From contig JANPCI010000233.1 of the NCBI GenBank assembly GCA_031430875.1, forward strand, positions 1 to 9,995: a stretch of DNA of 9,995 bases, written 5' to 3'. Below, in pieces: positions 1-5,789 of the stretch. The stretch's first letter is position 1, and each line of letters begins with the position of its first letter. Position numbers and translations under genes: made by a program. The stretch comes from Sva-07 sp031430875 (lineage in GTDB: Bacteria; Actinomycetota; Acidimicrobiia; Acidimicrobiales; Ilumatobacteraceae). A model generated the notes under the pieces. It did no database searches. It was not told where the DNA came from and saw nothing but the letters and a program-made list of their open reading frames with translations.

Positions 1-338
1 GTCGCCGCCGCAAACTTGCCGACAGCGCCTGATCCGGCCCGGCCTGTGTTCGCCTGTTTCAGCGACGGCCGGGTGCGGTACGTGGTGCGTGATCGCGTCG
101 AGTACGGCTCGATGTCAGAAGGGCGCCACGAGATGTCACCAGCACTCCCCCGCCAGTACGGGGTCCTCGACGATGTCGCTGCCATCAGCCCGGAAGCCCC
201 GGCTGCTTCCCTCGAAGTCGGGTCGTGATCCGTGACGCACGAAGTCGACGGTGAGTCGATGAGACAACGTCGAGAAGCACCGCTTGGTCCTCGTACTCGC
301 AAGTGCGTGCGAGGTCTGCGATGAGCAGGAGAAAGGGG
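1..338. other. Left-edge stretch with no confident gene
   Basis: No gene is convincing here. One plus-strand frame is open from the window edge to a TGA at 226-228, which could be the 3' end of a gene starting outside the window. Its residues (for example VRYVVRDRVEYGSM) show no family motif I recognise. A second plus frame is also open to about 234, and minus-strand frames are open too, as expected in GC-rich DNA, so openness is weak evidence. The part from 229 to 338 is presumably the upstream region of the small gene starting at 339. It contains an AGGTCT at 312-317, the same core as the repeats near the tRNA. I see no clear -35/-10 pair. Confidence 0.4.
327..331 (+). promoter_or_regulatory. 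Shine-Dalgarno site fixing the start at 339
   Basis: AGGAG lies 7 bases upstream of the ATG at 339, an ideal distance. It favours 339 over the in-frame GTG at 303 and ATG at 321, neither of which has a comparable purine-rich site. Confidence 0.6.
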
Positions 339-815
339 ATGCGACGCGCGGCGCACCAGGAGCTGTCCGACGACATGTGGGCACTGGCGGACAACCCCTA
401 CTTCTCCACGTTCTGTTTGGGTGCTCAGTTTGTCGATGACTTCGAGCCCCTCAGCTTCGGCGAGCGAGCCTTGTCGCTCGCTGTCCATGACGCTCACCGG
501 TATCCGCCGGTAGCCGAAGAGGACTTTGAGGTGCTCGATTCCGTGATCGTTCACTTCTCGACCCTCGAGGTCGGTCAGCCGTTTCTCTTGAGATGCGACA
601 TCGAACGTCCTGAGCCGACGCCGTTCCAGGGTGGCCTTGCCGGCGCGTACAACCGGGAGCTGTTGGAAGAGTTCCGGAACGCCGACGTGCTGTTCCTTGT
701 TGATGTCCAGTGGTTCGAGATCTGGACGATGGAACACGTCTTCGCAGTGATCCCCAATGACCAAGACTTCTGGCGAGCGCAAGAGCCAGACGTGCCCAAC
801 TGGCGGTTCCCATGA
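339..815 (+). CDS. Hypothetical protein, 158 residues, coupled to excisionase-type gene
   Basis: I do not recognise this protein. It is acidic and soluble-looking, with no signal peptide or membrane segment, and it is rich in aromatic residues near the C terminus (VQWFEIWTMEHVFAVIP, then a PNWRF end). The start at 339 is chosen because AGGAG sits 7 bases upstream; in-frame starts at 303 and 321 would add 12 or 6 basic residues. Its stop overlaps the next gene's start as ATGA, so the two are probably translated together. Third codon positions look less GC-rich than in the glycosidase genes downstream, with more codons such as TTT, GAT, GCT and AGA. That would fit acquired DNA, although this was judged by eye. 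It could be cargo of a tRNA-linked element. The gene itself is fairly secure because of the ribosome site and coupling; its function is unknown. Confidence 0.6.
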   Translation: MRRAAHQELSDDMWALADNPYFSTFCLGAQFVDDFEPLSFGERALSLAVHDAHRYPPVAEEDFEVLDSVIVHFSTLEVGQPFLLRCDIERPEPTPFQGGLAGAYNRELLEEFRNADVLFLVDVQWFEIWTMEHVFAVIPNDQDFWRAQEPDVPNWRFP

Positions 816-1027
816 CGACCAACACCAGTCCCACCCTGACCGATGGCGACGACCTGGCTCCACTTCTTCTCACGGCGACGCAAGCGGCCCGAATTCTCGC
901 AATCGGCCGCACGGCCCTGTACGAACTGATCTGGGACGGTCAACTGACGCCTATCCACATTGGACGTAGCGTCAGGTTCTCTGTCGACGAACTTCAGGCG
1001 TTCGTCCAACGTCGACTCCACGTCTGA
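812..1027 (+). CDS. Excisionase/AlpA-family helix-turn-helix DNA-binding protein
   Basis: This 71-residue protein is almost entirely one small MerR-like winged helix-turn-helix of the HTH_17/excisionase type. Residues about 18-68 give the expected order: LLTATQAARIL (first helix), IGRTALYELIWDGQL (recognition helix and turn), then IHIGRSVRFSVDELQAFV (wing plus last helix). Family members bind DNA directly. Some are recombination directionality factors that bend att DNA for an integrase, and others are standalone regulators. It overlaps the upstream gene by 4 bases (ATGA) and has no obvious ribosome site of its own, which suggests translational coupling. It lies about 215 bases from the 3' end of tRNA-Val, with direct repeats between, which favours an excisionase role. 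No integrase is visible, so a plain transcriptional regulator remains possible. The family call is strong; the role is inference. Confidence 0.85.
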   Translation: MTTNTSPTLTDGDDLAPLLLTATQAARILAIGRTALYELIWDGQLTPIHIGRSVRFSVDELQAFVQRRLHV

Positions 1028-1046
1028 CTGTCCCACCGAGCATCCG

Positions 1047-1060
1047 GTAGGTCGTAGGTC
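1047..1060 (+). repeat. Tandem heptamer GTAGGTC x2
   Basis: Two perfect back-to-back copies of GTAGGTC lie 20 bases after the HTH gene. They fall in the loop of a possible weak hairpin (CCCACC at 1032-1037 with GGTGGG at 1062-1067) that lacks a T tract. The AGGTC core recurs in the repeats at 1166-1197. This may be a binding site, but chance is possible. Confidence 0.45.
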
Positions 1061-1165
1061 GGGTGGGCTCGTGAATCGCCTCCCACCTTCGTGTTGGCTC
1101 TCCCATGGTCTGGACCCGATCACGCAACCGTTGGATCGTTTCGGGATACCGCCGCTCACCTCTCA

Positions 1166-1197
1166 AGGTCTCCCTTAAGGTCTCTGTCCGAGGTCTC
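1166..1197 (+). repeat. Three AGGTCTC direct repeats, 12-13 base period
   Basis: AGGTCTC occurs at 1166-1172, 1178-1184 and 1191-1197, so successive copies start 12 and 13 bases apart. The flanks also repeat: CTCACCTC occurs at 1155-1162 and 1195-1202, exactly 40 bases apart, and CCTTAAGG at 1173-1180 is a perfect palindrome. The array lies between the excisionase-type gene and the tRNA 3' end. Spaced direct repeats beside an att site are typical of Xis or integrase arm-type sites, but a role as an autoregulatory operator is equally open. Confidence 0.6.
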
Positions 1198-1216
1198 ACC
1201 TCGACCGGTATGATAA

Positions 1217-1247
1217 ATATGGCGGTCTAGTAGGACGTATATGGTGG
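1217..1247 (+). repeat. ATATGGYGG direct repeat pair, 22-base spacing
   Basis: ATATGGCGG at 1217-1225 and ATATGGTGG at 1239-1247 match at 8 of 9 bases and start 22 bases apart, about two helical turns. The second copy runs into the tRNA CCA end. The surrounding 1211-1222 is unusually A+T-rich for this window. It could be part of a recombination core or flank. Confidence 0.4.
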
Positions 1248-1318
1248 GCGCAGAGGGACTCGAACCCCCGACATCTTCCTTGTAAGGGAAGCGCTCTAGC
1301 CAACTGAGCTATGCGCCC
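1242..1318 (-). tRNA. tRNA-Val (anticodon UAC)
   Basis: Read on the minus strand, this 77-base gene folds into a full cloverleaf. The 7-bp acceptor stem is GGGCGCA with TGCGCCC and the D stem is GCTC with GAGC. The anticodon stem is CTTCC with GGAAG around the loop CTTACAA. The variable loop has five bases, and the T arm is GGGGG with CCCTC (one G-U pair) around TTCGAGT. The CCA end is encoded. The anticodon UAC (plus-strand GTA at 1282-1284) reads valine codons. A possible -10 is TACGAT on the minus strand (1333-1338), about 14 bases upstream, with no good -35. Transcription is divergent from the GH63 gene. The excisionase-type gene and repeats lie on its 3' side, the usual side for tRNA-targeted integration. 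Confidence 0.97.
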
Positions 1319-1389
1319 TGGAACACCTCGGGATCGTATCGACGTCAGCGGTTCGGACCATGCTTGCTCTGGCCAGGATCCGTCACCGG

Positions 1390-1395
1390 TACCAT
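1390..1395 (+). promoter_or_regulatory. Possible -10 element for the GH63-GH13 operon
   Basis: TACCAT would place a start point near 1402, giving a leader of about 26 bases that includes the ribosome site. The only -35-like match, TTGCTC at 1364-1369, is 20 bases away, which is too far for a standard promoter, so this is tentative. Confidence 0.3.
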
Positions 1396-1410
1396 CGATC
1401 CGACCCCCCG

Positions 1411-1416
1411 AAGGAG
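1411..1416 (+). promoter_or_regulatory. Ribosome binding site of the GH63 gene
   Basis: AAGGAG lies 11 bases before the ATG at 1428, slightly long but the only strong site nearby. It supports a start at 1428. The open frame continues upstream into the tRNA gene, and that extension is rejected. Confidence 0.6.
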
Positions 1417-1427
1417 ACGCGATCGAG

Positions 1428-4202
1428 ATGGACCTGACTGCCGAGGAACGTCGACTACGCGAGGCTCGCGCCGGAACACCCTGGCGACGATGGGGGCCGT
1501 ACCTCAGTGAACGCCAGTGGGGAACGGTGCGCGAGGACTACAGCGACAGCGGCGACGCCTGGTCCTACTTCAACCACGACCAGTCACGCTCGCGGGCGTA
1601 CCGATGGGGCGAGGACGGCCTCGCGGGTATCTCCGACACCCAGCAGCGCCTGTGCTTCGCCATTGCGCTGTGGAACGAGAACGACCCGATTCTGAAGGAG
1701 CGCCTCTTCGGGCTGACCAACACCGAGGGCAACCACGGCGAGGACGTCAAGGAGTACTACTTCTACCTCGACAACCTTCCGACGCACTCGTACCAGCGAT
1801 GGCTCTACAAGTACCCGCACCAGCCGTACCCCTACGACGATCTCGTGACGACGAGCCACTCACGCAACCGGCTGGAGGCCGAGTACGAGCTGATCGACAC
1901 GGGCATATTCGACGACGACCGCTACTTCGACATCGAGGTCGAGTATGCCAAGGACGGCCCCAACGACATTCTGTGTCGCATCACAGTCCACAATCGCGGT
2001 GCCGACGCGGCCCCGCTCCATGTGCTCCCCACGCTCTGGTTTCGCAACACATGGTCGTGGGACGACACCACGAACAGCTCCAAGCCACAGCTCTCGACGA
2101 TGGATGCCGATCATCCGGTCGTCCAGGCCGACCACGACGAACTCGGTCGCTACTTCCTGCACGCAGAGGCCGGCGCGACCCTGCTGTTCTGTGAGAACGA
2201 GACCAATCACATCAGCTTGGGCACCGGCGCCAACCTCAGCCCGTACGTCAAGGACGGCATCAACGACCACGTCGTCAATGGGCTCACGGGAGCAACGAAT
2301 CCGTCGGGGACCGGCACGAAGGTGGCAACACACACTCGGGTAGTCGTGCCGGGCGGCGGGACTTCGGTGCTGCGTGTGCGATTGACCGACGAGCCGATCG
2401 AGGAACTCCTCCAACCGTTCGCCGACTTCGACGCCATCATCGATGCTCGCCGGGGCGACGCCGACGAATTCTACGAGTCGATCACCCCGCCGGCATTGAC
2501 CGCCGACGAAGGCTCCGTGATGCGCCAGGCACTTGCGGGAATGCTGTGGTCGAAGCAGACGTACAACTTCGACGTCGACATGTGGCTGCGAGAGCGAGAT
2601 TCCCATCCCCTGCGGTCGCCGACCCGCCACGGCACCCGAAACGAATCGTGGTTCCACATGCAGAACCACGACGTGATCTCCATGCCCGACAAGTGGGAGT
2701 ACCCGTGGTACGCCGCGTGGGATCTCGCGTTCCACACGATCCCGTTGATGATGGTCGACCCCGACTTCGCCAAGGGTCAGCTCGACCTCATGCTGTCACC
2801 CTCCTATCTCCATCCCAGTGGGCAGATCCCGGCCTACGAGTGGAACTTCAGCGACGTCAACCCGCCGGTACACGCGTTCGCCACGCTGCTCGTGCACAAC
2901 CTCGACTACGAACTCAGCGGCGACGACGACATCGACCGAGCGTTCCTGCGCGAGTCGTTTCACAAGCTGCTGCTGAACTTCACGTGGTGGGTCAACCGCA
3001 AGGACCCGAGCGGCCGCAGCGTGTTCGAGGGCGGCTTCCTCGGCCTCGACAACATCGGTGTGTTCGACCGCAGCGCATCACTGCCGACCGGCGGCCGACT
3101 CGAACAGGCCGACGGCACCGCGTGGATGGCGCTCTACAGCCAGAACATGCTCGACCTGTCACTGATCCTCGCCGAGCGCGACCCGACCTATGAGGACTTC
3201 ATCTTGAAGTTCCTGCTGCGGTTCTTCTGGATCGCCGCCGCGATGGACCCCGTCGGCGAGCATCCCGACGAGATGTGGGACCAGGAGGACGGCTTCTTCT
3301 ACGACGTGCTCCGACTGCCTGACGGCACGGGGCATCGACTCGAAGTGCGTTCGCTCGTCGGCCTGCTGCCACTCTGCGCCACCACCGTGTTCGAGGCCGA
3401 GGCACTCGCCAAGTTCCCATCGTTGCGGCCCGCGGTGCAAGACCATCTGCGACGCAACGGTGACCTGCTCGCCGGTATCGCCGACCCGTTGAAGCCCGGC
3501 GTCAACGGGCGTCACATTCTGTCGCTCGTGAACGAGGAGAAGCTGCGACGGATCCTCGCCCGCATGCTCGACGAGGAGCGATTCCTCGGTCCCCATGGCA
3601 TCCGATCACTCTCGAAGTGGCATCTCGAGCACCCCTACGAGATCGAGGTGGCCGGCACCACCTACAAGGTGCAGTACGAACCAGCGGAGTCGACGTCGGG
3701 GATGTTCGGCGGTAACTCCAACTGGCGCGGCCCGGTGTGGTTCCCAGTCAACGTGCTGATCATTCGAGCCCTGCTCCAGCACTACCAGTACTACGGCGAC
3801 GAGTTCACGATCGAGTGTCCCACCGGTTCAGGCAACGAGATGACCCTGTTCGAGGTCGCCAAGGAGATCTCCGACCGCCTGGCGAGCACGTTCCTCACCG
3901 ACGAGTCCGGACGGCGGCCGGTGTACGGCGGCACCGAGAAGTTCCAGACCGACGAGCACTGGCGCGACCTCGTGCTCTTCTACGAGTACTTCCACGGCGA
4001 CAACGGCGCTGGCCTTGGCGCCTCGCACCAGACCGGATGGACCGGTGTGGTCGCCCGCCTCATCCAGTTGTTCGGCGAACTCGATGCCGAGGACGTGCTC
4101 CGGCTCGGCAGCCGACCGCTGGCGCGCCCGTACCGCCGTCTGACCGACGAAAAGATCGGCGACGTCACCATGGCCCGCCGAACCCGGGGCGTGAAACCGT
4201 GA
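1428..4202 (+). CDS. GH63 family (MGH1-like) glucosidase
   Basis: This 924-residue protein matches a bacterial family annotated as glucosidase or MGH1-like glycoside hydrolase (GH63). GH63 enzymes are inverting hydrolases of alpha-glucosides; characterised bacterial relatives act on sugars such as mannosylglycerate or glucosylglycerate. The N-terminal part (roughly 1-350) should be the beta-sandwich. The C-terminal part (about 380-910) should be the (alpha/alpha)6 barrel. Highly conserved blocks are visible: MPDKWEYPWYAAWDLAFHT, with Asp432 the likely general acid; GQIPAYEWNFSDVNPP around Glu471; NWRGPVW at 765-771; and FYEYFHGDNG, where Glu853 is the likely base by analogy. There is no signal peptide, so it is probably cytoplasmic. 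The start at 1428 follows AAGGAG at 1411. Its last bases overlap the GH13 start as GTGA, so the two form an operon. The family is clear; the substrate and exact catalytic assignments are inference. Confidence 0.9.
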   Translation: MDLTAEERRLREARAGTPWRRWGPYLSERQWGTVREDYSDSGDAWSYFNHDQSRSRAYRWGEDGLAGISDTQQRLCFAIALWNENDPILKERLFGLTNTEGNHGEDVKEYYFYLDNLPTHSYQRWLYKYPHQPYPYDDLVTTSHSRNRLEAEYELIDTGIFDDDRYFDIEVEYAKDGPNDILCRITVHNRGADAAPLHVLPTLWFRNTWSWDDTTNSSKPQLSTMDADHPVVQADHDELGRYFLHAEAGATLLFCENETNHISLGTGANLSPYVKDGINDHVVNGLTGATNPSGTGTKVATHTRVVVPGGGTSVLRVRLTDEPIEELLQPFADFDAIIDARRGDADEFYESITPPALTADEGSVMRQALAGMLWSKQTYNFDVDMWLRERDSHPLRSPTRHGTRNESWFHMQNHDVISMPDKWEYPWYAAWDLAFHTIPLMMVDPDFAKGQLDLMLSPSYLHPSGQIPAYEWNFSDVNPPVHAFATLLVHNLDYELSGDDDIDRAFLRESFHKLLLNFTWWVNRKDPSGRSVFEGGFLGLDNIGVFDRSASLPTGGRLEQADGTAWMALYSQNMLDLSLILAERDPTYEDFILKFLLRFFWIAAAMDPVGEHPDEMWDQEDGFFYDVLRLPDGTGHRLEVRSLVGLLPLCATTVFEAEALAKFPSLRPAVQDHLRRNGDLLAGIADPLKPGVNGRHILSLVNEEKLRRILARMLDEERFLGPHGIRSLSKWHLEHPYEIEVAGTTYKVQYEPAESTSGMFGGNSNWRGPVWFPVNVLIIRALLQHYQYYGDEFTIECPTGSGNEMTLFEVAKEISDRLASTFLTDESGRRPVYGGTEKFQTDEHWRDLVLFYEYFHGDNGAGLGASHQTGWTGVVARLIQLFGELDAEDVLRLGSRPLARPYRRLTDEKIGDVTMARRTRGVKP

Positions 4203-5701
4203 CCGAGAAGCTGGCTGGGCGGTTCGCTGACCTGTGGCCCTTGAATCCAGCCGTCCACGAGATCTTCACCTGGGTGTGGTTGGCCGAACTCGCGGCGTTC
4301 GCCGGCAGACCGATCACCCTGGCCGATGTGCCCGAAACGGTGTGGGACGACATCGCCCGACCCGGCATCGACGCCGTGTGGTTCATGGGCGTCTGGGAGC
4401 GCAGCCCCGAAGGTGCACGCAGAGCCGCGGACAATCCTGCGATGCGTGGCGACGCCGAGCGGGCATTGCCCGGCCTTGTCGACGCGGACATCGTCGGCTC
4501 CGCGTACTGCGTGCGCGGCTACACGGTCGATCCCCATCTCGGCGGCGACGAGGGTCTCGCTGTCGCTCGCACCGAACTGGCACGGCGCGGCGTGCGGCTC
4601 GTCCTCGACTTCGTCCCGAATCACGTCGCCCCCGATCATGAGTGGACGCGCACCCATCCCGAGTACTTCGTGCACGGCACTGCCGACGACCTCAGCCGCG
4701 ATCCCGCGTCGTTCATCGATGTCGACGGCAACATCCTCGTCTGCGGTCGCGACCCCTACTTCCCGGCGTGGCCTGAGGTCGTGCAGTTCGACGCCACGCG
4801 ATCCGACGTACGCCGAGCCGTCACCGAAGTGGTCTCGAGCATTGCCGACCGTTGCGACGGAGTCCGCTGCGACATGGCGATGCTCATGCTCGATGATGTG
4901 TTCGCACGCACTTGGGGCGACCGGACCGACGGCCCCGCCGATGGCCGAGGCTATTGGCCACCGCTGATCGCATCGGTCCGATCGACGCATCCCGACTTCG
5001 TGTTCTGGGCCGAGGCGTACTGGGATCTCGAGTCGGTCCTCGTCGAGCAGGGGTTCGACGCCTGTTACGACAAGCGGCTCTACGACCGTTTGGTGCACCA
5101 CGAGTCGGCGACGTCGCTGCGGTCCCACCTCGGCGCCGACCCCGACTACCAGCACCACATGCTGCGTTTCGTCGAGAACCACGACGAGCCGCGCGCTGCG
5201 TCGGTGTTCGATCGCCGGGGCCACCAGGCGGCCTTGGCCAGTGTGATGACATTGCCGGGTGTTGCCCTGCTCCACGAAGGCGAGGCGGAAGGCCGACGTC
5301 TGCGCACCCCTGTCACGCTCGGCCGGCGTGCCGTCGAGGAAACCGACGGACAGCTGCGGTCGTTCGTCGACCGCCTCCTGGCCGCGGTGTCCGGCGGCTT
5401 ACGCCGGGGAGCATGGCAACCCGTTCCGATCGAAGGTTGGCCGGACAACCGGAGCGCCGAACGTCTGATCGCATGGACGTGGGAACAACCGGGCCAACGC
5501 CATCTCGTCGTCGTCAACCCTTCCGACATCCGCGCCGACGGCATGGTGCGGCTCCCCTGGCCCGACCTCGAGGGTCCGTGCACGCTCGTCGATCTCCTCT
5601 CCGGCGCCGAGTTCGAGCGTGACGGCAGCCAGATCGCCACCGACGGTCTGTACGTGGCGCTCGACCCTTCCGACATCCACCTGCTGCGCCTCGACACCTG
5701 A
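4199..5701 (+). CDS. GH13 alpha-amylase-family glycoside hydrolase
   Basis: This 500-residue enzyme carries all four GH13 signature regions on a TIM barrel. Region I is DFVPNH (137-142). Region II is GVRCDMAM with nucleophile Asp225. Region III is FWAEAYWD with acid/base Glu272. Region IV is ENHDEP with transition-state stabiliser Asp329. The last ~90 residues (HLVVVNPSD to the end) form the usual small C-terminal beta-sandwich. It should therefore be a retaining enzyme that hydrolyses or transfers alpha-glucosyl groups. Blocks such as YDKRLYDRL and LLHEGEAEGRR are typical of an uncharacterised subgroup rather than classic secreted amylases. There is no signal peptide. The GTG start at 4199 is chosen because it overlaps the GH63 stop as GTGA; the frame is open further upstream, but that part lies inside the GH63 gene. 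It is probably translated by coupling. The substrate (glycogen, trehalose-like, sucrose-like or glucosylglycerate-like) is not determined. Confidence 0.92.
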   Translation: MTEKLAGRFADLWPLNPAVHEIFTWVWLAELAAFAGRPITLADVPETVWDDIARPGIDAVWFMGVWERSPEGARRAADNPAMRGDAERALPGLVDADIVGSAYCVRGYTVDPHLGGDEGLAVARTELARRGVRLVLDFVPNHVAPDHEWTRTHPEYFVHGTADDLSRDPASFIDVDGNILVCGRDPYFPAWPEVVQFDATRSDVRRAVTEVVSSIADRCDGVRCDMAMLMLDDVFARTWGDRTDGPADGRGYWPPLIASVRSTHPDFVFWAEAYWDLESVLVEQGFDACYDKRLYDRLVHHESATSLRSHLGADPDYQHHMLRFVENHDEPRAASVFDRRGHQAALASVMTLPGVALLHEGEAEGRRLRTPVTLGRRAVEETDGQLRSFVDRLLAAVSGGLRRGAWQPVPIEGWPDNRSAERLIAWTWEQPGQRHLVVVNPSDIRADGMVRLPWPDLEGPCTLVDLLSGAEFERDGSQIATDGLYVALDPSDIHLLRLDT

Positions 5702-5710
5702 CCCCAACGT

Positions 5711-5763
5711 CCGAAAATTGCCTCCAGCTGCGCGCTCAGCGCGCACGCTGAGGCATTTTTCGG
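5711..5763 (+). terminator. Strong hairpin terminator of the glycosidase operon
   Basis: The arms 5711-5735 and 5739-5763 pair at 20 of 25 positions around a TCA loop, with an inner perfect TGCGCGC/GCGCGCA stem. The outer part pairs an A tract (CCGAAAA) with a T tract (TTTTTCGG), so it can work as an intrinsic terminator in either direction. It starts 9 bases after the GH13 stop. A competing hairpin (CTCAGCG 5735-5741 with CGCTGAG 5746-5752) is also perfect and is followed by GCATTTTT. Confidence 0.85.
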
Positions 5764-5789
5764 ATGGGGGTTGCGTGCAGACTGTGGCG

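Noticed and set aside
575..1159. Minus-strand open frame of 194 codons over the two small left-hand genes
   Set aside because: The plus strand has a good ribosome site, an ATGA overlap and a clear HTH domain. The minus frame has no recognisable motif.
1370..1425. Cluster of six-base palindromes (TGGCCA, GGATCC, ACCGGT, GGTACC, ATCGAT, CGATCG) resembling a cloning site
   Set aside because: The spacing is irregular, the stretch runs naturally into a ribosome site and gene, and no vector sequence is present, so it is probably chance in GC-rich DNA.
1311..1427. N-terminal extension of the GH63 protein starting inside the tRNA gene
   Set aside because: The extra 39 residues overlap the tRNA and its promoter region, look non-coding, and a strong AAGGAG precedes the ATG at 1428.
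3980..5275. Long minus-strand open frame (431 codons) opposite the GH13 gene
   Set aside because: It shows no family motif, and the plus strand carries the full GH13 catalytic motif set. High GC content produces long antisense frames.
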